A model generated the notes under the pieces. The model saw only the letters and a list, made by a program, of their open reading frames with translations, was not told the origin of the DNA and searched no databases. Below are positions 45,110 to 54,244 of a DNA stretch of 64,000 nucleotides, piece by piece (within the stretch, counting starts at the first letter, position 1; every line of letters begins with the position of its first letter). The DNA is from Oligoflexales bacterium. GTDB lineage: Bacteria; Bdellovibrionota_B; Oligoflexia; Oligoflexales; JALZUQ01. The position numbers and the translations under genes were made by a program. The DNA lies in contig JALZUQ010000001.1 in NCBI GenBank assembly GCA_023301465.1, positions 1 to 64,000 of the forward strand, written 5' to 3'.

Positions 45110-46021
45110 TCACTTAAAAAAAATCTCTCTTTTAAAAGGTATTTTTTTGCTGATTCTATCAATGCGTTTCGCAAAACCCTTTTTTTGTCTCACGACAGGG
45201 AGCTTAGAAACATATGTGGGAATCACTTTAGCGATTTCATCTAAAGGGTCTGTTTGGGACAGATGACACTTCGCTAAAAAACCTTTAATGGAATCTAGCC
45301 ACTCAGGCTTATTTCCCCAATAGTGAAGTAAATCCTTTTCACAGGTTTCCAAAGACGAGCACTTTCCCAAAGCTGCAATATTAAATGCTATTTGTTCATG
45401 GGTAAACCCAGGCATTTTTTCGTCTAATAGAATATCATTAATCGCCAAGACACTCTCTAAAGTATCTTTGATACCTTTATTTGGAAACCCCAAAGCCCCG
45501 CTATTCATTAGACAATAATCATCAGGGACCAAAATATTTTGGTATGTTTTATTTTGAAGGTGCCCCCATATGAGTTTGCTGGTTTTGCCACGACGTTTAT
45601 GCATTGGACCTTCCGAACAATGAAAAACACAGCTTTGTGACTCTGATAAAAGATCCAGATGCTTTTGGAAGCTATTGACAAGCACAGTATCTGAATCCAC
45701 AAGAATCAAATTTGAAGAAGGAAAAAACTCATGTGCCAGTTGCATTGTTTTAATTTTGGAGCGAAAAAAATACTGGTGAACCCCATACCAACTCTTTAAA
45801 GTCTCAGGGTCAACGCTGTGTATCTTGATGTTTTGGTTTGATTTGAAACGATTAAAATAACTAGCATGATCTGTGATCAACAAATATTGACAATCCGGGT
45901 GCTTTAAAAGAAAACTCAATAGGCTAAAACAAGCTTGGTAATAGTAATCCTCACGGTTACCTATGACCAAAAAAATAATGGTGTTTTTGGGTTTTGGTAT
46001 AGATTGATGAGAATTTTGCAT
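45110..46021 (-). CDS. Glycosyltransferase-like protein (GT-A fold, DxD)
   Basis: A 303-residue cytoplasmic protein. N-terminal FLVIGNREDYYYQACFS is followed by LLITD and the nucleotide-sugar/metal motif ILVDSDTVLV, and later NSGALGFP and HEQIAFN, all usual in GT8/GT-A-type transferases. Donor and acceptor are unknown. The frame stays open upstream through the tRNA-fMet gene, but that extension is the tRNA read as protein, so I start at ATG 46021, 24 bases after the tRNA. The tRNA and this gene may share a transcript. Confidence 0.65.
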   Translation of the reverse strand: MQNSHQSIPKPKNTIIFLVIGNREDYYYQACFSLLSFLLKHPDCQYLLITDHASYFNRFKSNQNIKIHSVDPETLKSWYGVHQYFFRSKIKTMQLAHEFFPSSNLILVDSDTVLVNSFQKHLDLLSESQSCVFHCSEGPMHKRRGKTSKLIWGHLQNKTYQNILVPDDYCLMNSGALGFPNKGIKDTLESVLAINDILLDEKMPGFTHEQIAFNIAALGKCSSLETCEKDLLHYWGNKPEWLDSIKGFLAKCHLSQTDPLDEIAKVIPTYVSKLPVVRQKKGFAKRIDRISKKIPFKREIFFK

Positions 46022-46044
46022 AAAAACCCAAGAGCTCAGGCGAG

Positions 46045-46121
46045 TGGTAGCGGGAGCAGGATTTGAACCTGCGATCTTCGGGTTATGAGCCCGACGAGAT
46101 ACCAAACTTCTCCATCCCGCG
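46045..46121 (-). tRNA. Initiator tRNA-fMet (anticodon CAT)
   Basis: A 77-base cloverleaf on the minus strand with anticodon CAT. It has the initiator hallmarks: an unpaired first base (C1 facing T72), and three consecutive G-C pairs at the base of the anticodon stem (GGGCTCATAACCC). The T-arm contains GTTCAAATC and CCA is encoded. Confidence 0.96.
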
Positions 46122-46181
46122 TCAGACTGTTGGTATAGACCTATGGGGCAAAGATGTCAAACACCTAACTTAAGTAATTGC

Positions 46182-46640
46182 TCAATTCTTCTGAATAGAT
46201 GCAATTGCTTTGTTTATTTTTTCAGCAAGTGTTTGAAGTTGGTCTCCGTCTCTAAGCTTTAAAGGCCTTTGTTGCCCCTTGCCATCAGCAAAATCATCTA
46301 GGTACCTGTGAATGGAAACAAGCGGCCCATAAATATGGTGCGTATAACGTACAGAAACCAATAAGGTAGTTAATATAAAACCAAACATTAATACCCCGCC
46401 TACTATAAAAGGCGTTTGTAACTTAGAAGCAATAATTCCACTTTGAACTTGATCATTGCCAGTCATTGCAACGAGAGTGGAGTGAACATCATTTAAGTAG
46501 TATCCAAATACTGCTAAAAAAAGTGCCGCAAAAATAAGGTTTACCAGAAGAAAAATCAGACCAATTTTAATCTGCTTATAAGGCTCAACAATCAAGCCTT
46601 TTAAACCTTTTCGCCTTGGCGATCGGTCTGCGTCAGTCAT
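46182..46640 (-). CDS. Two-helix membrane protein with HAMP-like domain
   Basis: A 152-residue protein. Two transmembrane segments (about 24-48 and 78-103) flank a short periplasmic loop. The C-terminal 50 residues (YGPLVSIHRYLDDFADG..LRDGDQLQTLAEKINKAI) read as a HAMP domain, but no kinase or methyl-accepting domain follows. GGAG precedes ATG 46640; the frame extends four codons to a TTG. It is last in the run beginning with the 640-residue TPR-like gene. It may be a standalone signalling adaptor; the function is unknown. Confidence 0.72.
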   Translation of the reverse strand: MTDADRSPRRKGLKGLIVEPYKQIKIGLIFLLVNLIFAALFLAVFGYYLNDVHSTLVAMTGNDQVQSGIIASKLQTPFIVGGVLMFGFILTTLLVSVRYTHHIYGPLVSIHRYLDDFADGKGQQRPLKLRDGDQLQTLAEKINKAIASIQKN

Positions 46641-46664
46641 TTCATTCTCCAATTTGTTACTTAC

Positions 46665-47381
46665 CTATATGGTACTCGCAAAACGCAAAAATGCAAACCA
46701 ACTAGAAATGGAAATCGTGGCTGTCGTTGCTCTCAGAGTTTCCTCTAAAAGCTTGAGACTCTTAACATTTGGGAGTTTTTGTAAAGCGTTTTGCGTAGAT
46801 TCATCATGTCCAAGCTCAGACCCAATGATCAATAAATTTCTATCCGACAGCTCTAACTCAGTAATTTTTTGGCCTGAACCCAGAATATGATCAAATAAAA
46901 AACAAGTTGAGAATGTTTTTGCTAAGACAACTAAATCATCTACAAAGTGCAATTTACAAAAATGCGTTCTTTTTGATTGTTTAAAAGCTCCATAAGAAGC
47001 CTCTATTAGTTTTTGTTGATGTTTCATTTCAAAAAAATGCTTTGGTGTCTGCTTTTGAGAATAAAAATAAACCTCGTCTACCCCGAGCTCTACAAGAGGA
47101 GAAATAATATCGGAAAAATATTTTTTATTTTGAAAGCTTACTGCTACTGCGAGCTTTTTTTTGGGTGGGATTGATCTCTGTAAATGGTCTTCTTTAAAGA
47201 TAACTTCATTATTAATAATATCAATCTTGCCCGAGGCAATTAGGCCGCAACCATTAGCCACCTCAACCATTGTTCCTGATTTTAATCGCAAAACTTTTTT
47301 TAGATGGTGCTTTTCTGATTCGTCAAGCACCCAAGCTCCATCGCTGCTTCTCTGCCCAATGAACCTATACTGGTGAATCAT
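46665..47381 (-). CDS. rsmE: 16S rRNA m3U1498 methyltransferase, RsmE-like, divergent
   Basis: A 238-residue SPOUT-fold protein with an N-terminal PUA-like part (HHLKKVLRLKSG, RVxxG-type region) and a C-terminal knot. The SAM-binding loop, normally GPEGGF, reads GSELGHDE here, and the terminal LGxRILRTETA reads LKLLEETLRATTATI, so it is a divergent member. GGAG precedes ATG 47381. It overlaps the end of prmA by 17 bases, the usual prmA-rsmE pairing, which supports the call. Confidence 0.82.
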   Translation of the reverse strand: MIHQYRFIGQRSSDGAWVLDESEKHHLKKVLRLKSGTMVEVANGCGLIASGKIDIINNEVIFKEDHLQRSIPPKKKLAVAVSFQNKKYFSDIISPLVELGVDEVYFYSQKQTPKHFFEMKHQQKLIEASYGAFKQSKRTHFCKLHFVDDLVVLAKTFSTCFLFDHILGSGQKITELELSDRNLLIIGSELGHDESTQNALQKLPNVKSLKLLEETLRATTATISISSWFAFLRFASTI

Positions 47382-48258
47382 AAAAAAGCTCCAAGCAACA
47401 CCAATCATCTTCTATATAAGTTTTCCGCTCAACAAAACCTAGGCCTTGATAGACGATTAATACAGAGTCCTTTTGGTCTAAGGTCAAACCAGACAAAAGC
47501 AGTGTGGAGCCTTTTTTACAATGTTCTTTTATGGGTTCGGCCAATAACAATAATGCCGGTTTTAAAATATTAGCAATGACAAGATCAAATTGCCTGGAAA
47601 AATCCGGCTTCGGCGTGTGAGAGTAACTAATAAAAACCTGGTTAATCTCGCTATTTGTTTCGGCCGCCTTTACTGCATCTATATCAATGTCTGTAGCAAA
47701 TAAGTCTGTCGCACCCAGTTTTGCTGCAGCTATTGCAAGAATGCCTGATCCCGTTCCAACATCTAATACTGATGGCTCTCTATCTTCAAACTGATTCTCA
47801 ATAGCCTGCAGGCATAATCTCGTAGTTTGGTGTTGCCCTGTTCCAAAGGCCATGCCTGGTTCAATCTCAATTCGAATCTTTTCGCTTTTTTCACTTATTT
47901 GCCATGGCATGCAGATAGCAAATTTTGAAGAATATATAACCTCAAAATGATCTTTCCAACCTGTCTTCCATGATTCTTCTTCCATTTCCAATAACTTCGT
48001 TGTTAATATTATTGGAAATTTTTCTTTTAGTTTAGTTTCTAAATCTAGTAATTCTTGTCTCGTAGAGCGATAAACAGAAATGGCTAATGGTTTTGTATCA
48101 TCAGGGTTTGTGTGTTCATTTTCAACAGAGTGAAGATTAACGTCATCTTCAATTTCTACATATTGCCCTAAAGTCATTTCATCTAAATGAGCTCTAAAAA
48201 CAATATAGCTTTGATGGTCGCTGCTCCACACGAGCTTTAGTTCATAGGTTTTTGACAT
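47365..48258 (-). CDS. prmA: Ribosomal protein L11 methyltransferase
   Basis: A 297-residue SAM methyltransferase that modifies L11. N-terminal substrate-recognition domain (about 1-115), then IEIEPGMAFGTGQHQTTRLCL, the SAM motif VLDVGTGSGILAIAAAKLGA and VIANILKPAL. Length and order match PrmA. It begins 2 bases after the TPR-like gene and overlaps rsmE by 17 bases. Confidence 0.94.
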   Translation of the reverse strand: MSKTYELKLVWSSDHQSYIVFRAHLDEMTLGQYVEIEDDVNLHSVENEHTNPDDTKPLAISVYRSTRQELLDLETKLKEKFPIILTTKLLEMEEESWKTGWKDHFEVIYSSKFAICMPWQISEKSEKIRIEIEPGMAFGTGQHQTTRLCLQAIENQFEDREPSVLDVGTGSGILAIAAAKLGATDLFATDIDIDAVKAAETNSEINQVFISYSHTPKPDFSRQFDLVIANILKPALLLLAEPIKEHCKKGSTLLLSGLTLDQKDSVLIVYQGLGFVERKTYIEDDWCCLELFYDSPV

Positions 48259-48260
48259 TT

Positions 48261-50183
48261 TTAAAGGATAAGTCCCATACCAGTTAACGGAACTTGATGC
48301 TTATCAGAAGATAGCTGAAGAAGCCAAGACTTAATGATTTGAACAGGAGATGAAATAGCATTTACTCTTTCATTTTCTGATGTTAGATATTTTTTCTTCA
48401 TATACTGGCTTAGTGGGTTAGCACCATACTTAGATGTAATAAGCTTATATTTTGCTTTTAATTTATCAACATCTTTATAAAAAACACTCAGTAATAACTC
48501 TGCTTGGTCGGCCCAATATTCCGCTCGATACCCTTGTTTTTTAATACTAGAAATGAGTGGTCTAGCTTTTTTATATTGTTTTAATGAAATAAACCGGATG
48601 GCATCTACAAACTCTGCTCGCCATTGTTGAAGCTTATTTTGTTTTCGAAATAGTTTTGAAATTAAGGTTAAGTTTTTAGATAGCTTTTCTTTGTTTTGAG
48701 CAATCAACAGATTATAATAACCTAGTAAATAATTAAATTCAATATTGCCTTTAGACAAACTTAGTTTTTGCAAGCTTGTAATACTTTGATATAATGCCTT
48801 CTTATTACTAGATTTCGTAGATGCTAAGACTCTAGTTTCCCATATTTTTTTCTTAAAATCGTTTTGTGCCGTAAAAACTGAACCCACTATATTATGATGT
48901 TCATCAATAAAACTCAAAAAAGATTCCGTTTTATTTTGTCGAATAGCAACATTCGCCACCAATTTCATTAGTGATTGATCGTGAACAAAAAACTTTAAAA
49001 CAGAATTGTCTGCAAAAAGACGCATCACATTATTTTCTTGTCCTTCTTCAGTAAGAAAATGTAATGTCATAAGTCGGCCGGAACGTTGTAGCATATACCC
49101 ATCAAAATGAATTTGTGCTGTTTTTAACAATTCCCGTACTTTCTGTTTATTGTTTTCCCGGTAGAACTTCATTGCGAATTGTTCAAGAACTCGTAGTCTG
49201 ATATAACTTGCTTTAATGTTTCTAAGATTTACAGAACTAAATACGTCCTCTGTATTTTTTTTAGGGTCATATATATCCACCATAAAACCCAAATAAGCCC
49301 AATATTCTTTTGCCTGAGAGCTTAAGTCTGAAGGTTTGTTCTTAAGCTGAGTAATTTTATTTCGAACAAGCTCTAAGTTTCCTTTAGAGAACTCATAAAC
49401 AAGTCTTAAGATACAACCGTCTGATTTAAGCCACTTAATACATGCTTTGTTTAGCATTTCTCTTGCGTACCTAGATGTATTTAACTTCGGCGTTGCTTCT
49501 GCCATGGCAAAATTCAATGAACTAAACCCAATGGTTTTTTTGTTTAGTCTTTTCTCTATTAGGTTCTTTTTTTTAACTGTATATTCACTTGGATCTATTA
49601 ACAAATTAGCCGACTGAACCAAACAGTTATAAAAGTGATACATCTCATTTTTACTAACAAAATTATATTTTATTTGCTTTGTCATCACACTAGAAAATTC
49701 ATGACATCTGATTTCTTTAAAATAATTTTCGCTTAATAAATTCAAATCTTTTTTTTCGTTTTTTGAATCATTGATTTTTTGTTGTATTTCAGTGAATCTT
49801 TCTGAGGGTGTGCTAATGATCGAAATTTTATGTTTCGACCTAAAAAACTCTAAAAAATAAAAGTGTTTGTGAGGAATCAATAAGTACGCCGCTAAAACCA
49901 CCAGAATACAGGCTACTACGGCACTTTTAAAGTAACCAATGTAGATAAATTTTCTATTTATTTTCATTGAATCATACATAGACAAATCTAAAGGGCCATT
50001 ATCTTTATTGCTTTTTAATTGAGAATAAAAAGTTTTATTCTTCTTGCTGGCGACTTCTTGTTTTATTTGACCTTCTGTTTTAGTTTCTTTTTGAATAGGG
50101 TCGTTTTTAATAGGATTTGAATAATCCGTGGGCTGAGCTAATTTAAGCTCTACTTCTTTTAATTTTTCTACTTCTAGCTTCAT
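48261..50183 (-). CDS. Membrane-anchored helical (TPR-like) protein, unknown function
   Basis: A 640-residue protein of unknown family. The first 80 or so residues are polar and probably cytoplasmic. One transmembrane segment follows near 84-103 (SAVVACILVVLAAYLLI). The remainder is a long helical region with TPR-like spacing and many Lys, Asn and Ser. It is first in a run with prmA, rsmE and the HAMP-like gene. It diverges from the PilZ gene across a 168-base gap. No functional motif is visible. Confidence 0.65.
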   Translation of the reverse strand: MKLEVEKLKEVELKLAQPTDYSNPIKNDPIQKETKTEGQIKQEVASKKNKTFYSQLKSNKDNGPLDLSMYDSMKINRKFIYIGYFKSAVVACILVVLAAYLLIPHKHFYFLEFFRSKHKISIISTPSERFTEIQQKINDSKNEKKDLNLLSENYFKEIRCHEFSSVMTKQIKYNFVSKNEMYHFYNCLVQSANLLIDPSEYTVKKKNLIEKRLNKKTIGFSSLNFAMAEATPKLNTSRYAREMLNKACIKWLKSDGCILRLVYEFSKGNLELVRNKITQLKNKPSDLSSQAKEYWAYLGFMVDIYDPKKNTEDVFSSVNLRNIKASYIRLRVLEQFAMKFYRENNKQKVRELLKTAQIHFDGYMLQRSGRLMTLHFLTEEGQENNVMRLFADNSVLKFFVHDQSLMKLVANVAIRQNKTESFLSFIDEHHNIVGSVFTAQNDFKKKIWETRVLASTKSSNKKALYQSITSLQKLSLSKGNIEFNYLLGYYNLLIAQNKEKLSKNLTLISKLFRKQNKLQQWRAEFVDAIRFISLKQYKKARPLISSIKKQGYRAEYWADQAELLLSVFYKDVDKLKAKYKLITSKYGANPLSQYMKKKYLTSENERVNAISSPVQIIKSWLLQLSSDKHQVPLTGMGLIL

Positions 50184-50318
50184 AATAAATTCTTTGTCTA
50201 TTTCTCATTATATTTCGGGATAACTTTCTAGAAGCTTGAGAGTATTCTTAAGGTCGGTAAGTTGATAATATATTTGATTTTTTCTTATTTTTCGTAAAAA
50301 TTCTCATTAACTTGAAAT

Positions 50319-50349
50319 AACCTCCGATACCCCTTACGTAATGGAGGTT
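50319..50349 (+). promoter_or_regulatory. Hairpin hiding the PilZ gene ribosome-binding site
   Basis: AACCTCC (50319-50325) pairs perfectly with GGAGGTT (50343-50349), the Shine-Dalgarno sequence of the gene starting at 50352. The 17-base loop contains the palindrome TTACGTAA. A 7-bp stem that blocks the site suggests translation control by an RNA switch, temperature or a trans factor. Confidence 0.6.
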
Positions 50350-50351
50350 TT

Positions 50352-50678
50352 ATGGATAACCGAAAGACAGCTCGTTTAGATCAAATTAGTTTACCTGGAG
50401 TTTTTACGGACTGTAATAGCGGTGAAAATTTTTTTGGTAAAATCTCCAATATCTCAGAAACCGGCGTAGGCGTTTTAAGTTCTGAAGATCTAAAAGAAAA
50501 TTCTTTTGTAAACCTCACAACTCTCGATGGTGACATTACCTTTGAAATCCAATGGAAAGAATATAACGAAAACACTAGAACTTTTCATTATGGATTAACC
50601 TGCACAGCGAATCACAAAAATTTATTTAATTTATTTTATCAGTGCGAAGCACCACTTAAAACCCCGATTGCATCTTAG
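50352..50678 (+). CDS. PilZ-domain protein, probable c-di-GMP binder
   Basis: A 108-residue single-domain protein. It has the RxxxR motif at the N-terminus (RKTARLD) and NISETGVG, matching the (D/N)xSxxG part of the PilZ c-di-GMP-binding signature. The rest is beta-strand rich with EIQWKEY. Free-standing PilZ proteins relay c-di-GMP levels to motility or other outputs. It is alone on its strand, ends in a 4-base convergent overlap with the exoIII gene, and has a sequestered ribosome-binding site. Confidence 0.82.
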   Translation: MDNRKTARLDQISLPGVFTDCNSGENFFGKISNISETGVGVLSSEDLKENSFVNLTTLDGDITFEIQWKEYNENTRTFHYGLTCTANHKNLFNLFYQCEAPLKTPIAS

Positions 50679-51442
50679 TTTTTTAAATCCAAAATAATCG
50701 GAGCATGATCCGAAAAAAACTTTGTCTTATAGACTTTATATTCTTTTAGTTTTTTCTCCAAATTTGAGCTCACAAAGTGATAATCTATCCTCCAACCAAC
50801 ATTTTTTTCTCTTGCTTGCCCTCTTTGAGACCACCAAGTATATACTTCTTTTTCAGGATACAAGCTTCGAAAGGCGTCCACTATTTTTAATTTTTTAATT
50901 AGTTTCGTTATCCAGTTTCTTTCTTCTGGTAGAAAGCCCGATCTCTTTTGATTTGCTTTCCAGTTTTTTAAGTCAATTTCTTGATGAGCTATATTCACAT
51001 CAGAACAAAAAACAAAAGGCTCCCCGTTTTCTGTTTTCTTTTTTAAGTATATAAATAAGTCAACCATGACTTGCAGTTTTATTTGATACCGCTCTTCACT
51101 TCCTGTGCCGTTTGGCATATAAAAACTGATCGCACAAAAACCCTCGTACTGTGCCTCTATAAAACGCCCCTCATCCATCACTATTTTATTTGGGAATTGT
51201 GTAGAAATTTTTTTGGGTTTTGTTTTTGAAATAATTCCTACACCGCTATAACCTTTTTTTGAAGTAGCTGGGTTCCAATATTGATATGGAAAACTTTTAT
51301 AATCTTCAGGAATTTGGCTTACGTCAGCTCTGATTTCCTGCAAACAGACCACATCAAACTTTGATCGTTTTAGCCAAGGAACAAAACCCTTCGAGGTCGC
51401 TGATCTTACGCCATTCATATTAAATGAGATTATTCGTGTCAT
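50675..51442 (-). CDS. xthA: Exodeoxyribonuclease III / AP endonuclease
   Basis: A 255-residue EEP-fold nuclease acting on abasic sites and 3' ends in base excision repair. It has FNMNGVRSA (metal/catalytic Asn), LQEIRAD (Glu), SFYMPNG, FCSDVNIAH (Asp-Asn) and the C-terminal SDHAPI (Asp-His). ATG 51442 (MTRIISFN) fits the family; an in-frame ATG six codons earlier adds a Cys-rich stub. It stands alone, convergent with the PilZ gene. Confidence 0.93.
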   Translation of the reverse strand: MTRIISFNMNGVRSATSKGFVPWLKRSKFDVVCLQEIRADVSQIPEDYKSFPYQYWNPATSKKGYSGVGIISKTKPKKISTQFPNKIVMDEGRFIEAQYEGFCAISFYMPNGTGSEERYQIKLQVMVDLFIYLKKKTENGEPFVFCSDVNIAHQEIDLKNWKANQKRSGFLPEERNWITKLIKKLKIVDAFRSLYPEKEVYTWWSQRGQAREKNVGWRIDYHFVSSNLEKKLKEYKVYKTKFFSDHAPIILDLKN

Positions 51443-51551
51443 GCAATTTAAATAACACATTAAGTATCTGAATTTAAAGGGGAAATTTTCTAATCATTCT
51501 CTCACAAAGTCTGCTATATAAATAGATAGTGAGATTATGGAGGATTAAGAC

Positions 51552-52220
51552 ATGAGACTGCTTGTTGCAGAAGACGATTTAAGACTAGGTGACTTACTAT
51601 CACGGACACTCAAAGAAGAGTCCTATGCAGTAGACTGGGCTAAAGACGGCCAAGAGGCTGAGTGGCTAGCTTTTGAAAACCACTACGATATGATCATTTT
51701 GGATTTAATGATGCCAAGAAAAGATGGCCTTTCAGTTTTAAAAACACTTCGCGACTCCGGAAAAACAGTAAAAGTCATGATTTTAACAGCCATGGATACC
51801 ACTGATGATATCGTTAAGGGCTTAGATCTAGGTGCAGATGATTACCTCACCAAGCCTTTTAGTGTAGATGAAATCCTAGCACGAGTTCGTGCACTATTAA
51901 GAAGGCAAACAAAACATCGCTCTGCGGTGATGAAGGTTGGCCCTCTTGAAATTGACCAAGCACGAAAAGAAGTTGTTCGCGGTGGAAAAAAACTAGACTT
52001 AACACTCAAAGAATACTCTCTTTTACATTACTTAGCAGCAAATAGTGGTCGAGTTGTCTCCAGAACTCAAATGGCTGAACATGTCTGGGATATGGATTAT
52101 GAACCAATGTCGAACGTGGTAGATGTTTATGTTGGTTACCTTCGAAATAAAATTGACAAAGGATTTGAAAAGTCGATTTTAAAAACGGTTCGTGGTCATG
52201 GATATATGCTGGACGCATAA
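51552..52220 (+). CDS. OmpR/PhoB-type response regulator
   Basis: A 222-residue regulator with a receiver domain (phospho-acceptor Asp51 in ILDLMMP, Thr79, Lys101 in LTKPF) and a C-terminal winged-helix DNA-binding domain (LTLKEYSLLHYLA, VVDVYVGYLRNKID, VRGHGYML). A GGAGG site precedes the ATG. It pairs with the sensor kinase gene 14 bases downstream. The stimulus and regulon are unknown. Confidence 0.95.
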   Translation: MRLLVAEDDLRLGDLLSRTLKEESYAVDWAKDGQEAEWLAFENHYDMIILDLMMPRKDGLSVLKTLRDSGKTVKVMILTAMDTTDDIVKGLDLGADDYLTKPFSVDEILARVRALLRRQTKHRSAVMKVGPLEIDQARKEVVRGGKKLDLTLKEYSLLHYLAANSGRVVSRTQMAEHVWDMDYEPMSNVVDVYVGYLRNKIDKGFEKSILKTVRGHGYMLDA

Positions 52221-52234
52221 AATAGGTAACACGG

Positions 52235-53680
52235 TTGGAAGCTCTCAGAAAGATACCCTTAAGAATTAAACTTGTCCTCGGGCATGTTGTAACCATGGGT
52301 ATCATTTTGTCTGCTCTTGGTTACGGCATTTTAAAATACGTTGAACACAAACTTGTAGACTCTATTGAGTTAACTCTTCGAACCACCGCAGACGGTATTA
52401 TCGAAAGACGTTTTACCCCTAATCCGTTAACGGGACGAAATCCATTTCAAAACCGCGACCAAATTGACCGCATCATGGAGCAAATGCTTGGTGGGCGTGG
52501 ACTAAGAATGCATGGCTTCCTCATTAATGTAAATAAAGATCAATCTAAACTCTCCCAAAAATCTACAACAAAAGTCAATTTTCCCACTTCTAGGGGGGCG
52601 GTGATACGGGCGAGAAATGGTGAGTCCACTTACGAAAACATTCTTAGAAAAGACGGCGTTCTATTTAGACTCTTATCTGTTCCCATTCTTAATGCGGGCC
52701 AATTCACAGGAGAGATTGTAAAAGTTGGCGTAAGTCTTCAAGAAACAAAAGATACTCTGAAAAATCTTTCATACGTATTATGGATTGCCATTCCAATTGC
52801 ACTTTTTTTAAGTATGATTGTCGGATACATCCTCACGCGTCAATCATTGCAAAGTGTTAAAGTAATAACTCAAACAACAAATTTAATTACGTCATCTGAC
52901 CTTAAAAACAGAATCCCACTTCCAGATGCTCATGATGAAATTTTTGAACTCAGCACCACTGTAAATAAGATGCTGGATCGTCTTGAGGATTCGTTTACAA
53001 GGCAGCAACATTTTTCTGGAAACGTCTCTCACGAACTGCGTACCTCACTTGCTGTTTTGCGAGGTGAATCAGAACTTGCGTTAAGGCGAACTCGTTCTCC
53101 TGAAGAGTATAAAAAAGCACTAGATAACATTATGATTGAATCAAAACATATGGCAGAAATTGTTGAGAACTTGCTTTTATTATCAAGAGCGAAAAGTGGA
53201 AAACTGCAAATTGATCGTGAAAAATTTAATCTTGAACTTTTTATAGAAAAAATTATAGAAAATCTTGACGACATGATCCAAGAAAAAAAGATTAAAGTAA
53301 ATATACACGTTAGTGGAATACCCGACTTGTTCGTTTCTAAAAGTTACTTTAATATAATTTTACAAAATCTCATTATGAATGCTGTCAAACACAGTAAACC
53401 AGAACAAAGTATTATCATCCAAAAAAATGATTCTGATAAATGGCATGAAATTGAAATCATAGACAATGGCCACGGGATTCCAGGGAAAGATTTACCATTT
53501 ATTTTTGATTCATTTTACCGTGCCGACACAGCGAGAAATCGATCTGCAGGTGGGGCAGGTATTGGATTAAGTCTCACAAAAGCTCTCACAGAACTACATA
53601 ATGGGAAAGTGGGTGTTGTCTCGGAAATTGGGAAAGGTTCTAGTTTTAAGGTTTATCTACCGATTTCTAACGAGACCTAA
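52235..53680 (+). CDS. Sensor histidine kinase
   Basis: A 481-residue inner-membrane kinase. TM1 (about 12-34), a periplasmic domain of about 140 residues, TM2 (178-200), a HAMP domain, HisKA with His266 in VSHELRTSL (Ser replaces the usual Pro after Thr), and a HATPase_c domain (NLIMNAVKHS, DNGHGIP, GAGIGLSL). The start is TTG at 52235, 14 bases after the response regulator stop. It ends in a 14-base convergent overlap with the next gene. The ligand is unknown. Confidence 0.92.
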   Translation: MEALRKIPLRIKLVLGHVVTMGIILSALGYGILKYVEHKLVDSIELTLRTTADGIIERRFTPNPLTGRNPFQNRDQIDRIMEQMLGGRGLRMHGFLINVNKDQSKLSQKSTTKVNFPTSRGAVIRARNGESTYENILRKDGVLFRLLSVPILNAGQFTGEIVKVGVSLQETKDTLKNLSYVLWIAIPIALFLSMIVGYILTRQSLQSVKVITQTTNLITSSDLKNRIPLPDAHDEIFELSTTVNKMLDRLEDSFTRQQHFSGNVSHELRTSLAVLRGESELALRRTRSPEEYKKALDNIMIESKHMAEIVENLLLLSRAKSGKLQIDREKFNLELFIEKIIENLDDMIQEKKIKVNIHVSGIPDLFVSKSYFNIILQNLIMNAVKHSKPEQSIIIQKNDSDKWHEIEIIDNGHGIPGKDLPFIFDSFYRADTARNRSAGGAGIGLSLTKALTELHNGKVGVVSEIGKGSSFKVYLPISNET

Positions 53681-54191
53681 TCCACTTTGAAACCTCTGGC
53701 AAGAAGTCTGTTCCCGACTTTTTTTGCAGGAACGTATCAAACAATGAGGTGATAACATCATCTGTTAAAACCATATAATCAAACTCTTCCATCGTTTTGT
53801 CATCATCGCTGATTTCATCATGAATACTAAGCTTCCATGATTTTATGGATAGAGAGGGAGTCATTGAAAAAACCATTTCCGTTTGGCCGTTGATACGCAT
53901 GCCAATTCGGTATTCTGAAGGCTGCATTCCGAGCTTTAATGCGAGTCTTGAAATCTCATTAGAAGCACTTTCTTCTCCCTGTATTGCCATCTTCGTAACG
54001 CCTTTATGGCGGTTAGGGTTTGTATAATTCACTTTGTCTTGAAGCCATATTTCCACCTGTTTGCCTTCGATATCATGCACAGGTGCATCTTCTATGTGTT
54101 TCCAAAGCCACAACATAAATTCTCTGCCCAAAAATGACTTCGCTTGGCTGTAAAGGTGATATTTTTCGAGTTCTTTTGTTGCAGAGTTCAT
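53667..54191 (-). CDS. RdgC-like short protein, unknown function
   Basis: A 174-residue protein that I do not firmly recognise. SFLGREFMLWLWKHIEDA and VEIWLQDKVNY resemble part of proteins annotated as recombination-associated RdgC in some delta-type bacteria, but it is much shorter than RdgC (about 300 residues). It has a KLGMQPSEYRIGMRINGQTE stretch and an acidic C-terminal part. AGGTGA lies before the ATG. It lies between the kinase and the Smr gene, convergent with the kinase (14-base overlap). Confidence 0.5.
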   Translation of the reverse strand: MNSATKELEKYHLYSQAKSFLGREFMLWLWKHIEDAPVHDIEGKQVEIWLQDKVNYTNPNRHKGVTKMAIQGEESASNEISRLALKLGMQPSEYRIGMRINGQTEMVFSMTPSLSIKSWKLSIHDEISDDDKTMEEFDYMVLTDDVITSLFDTFLQKKSGTDFLPEVSKWIRSR

Positions 54192-54244
54192 ATGTTTTCA
54201 CCTAGTCTAAAGAAGTAAGAGGACTTGTATGATAGATACGATGG

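Noticed and set aside
46022-46105. N-terminal extension of the glycosyltransferase-like protein (28 residues)
   Set aside because: It translates the tRNA-fMet gene and its flank, so the start was moved to 46021.
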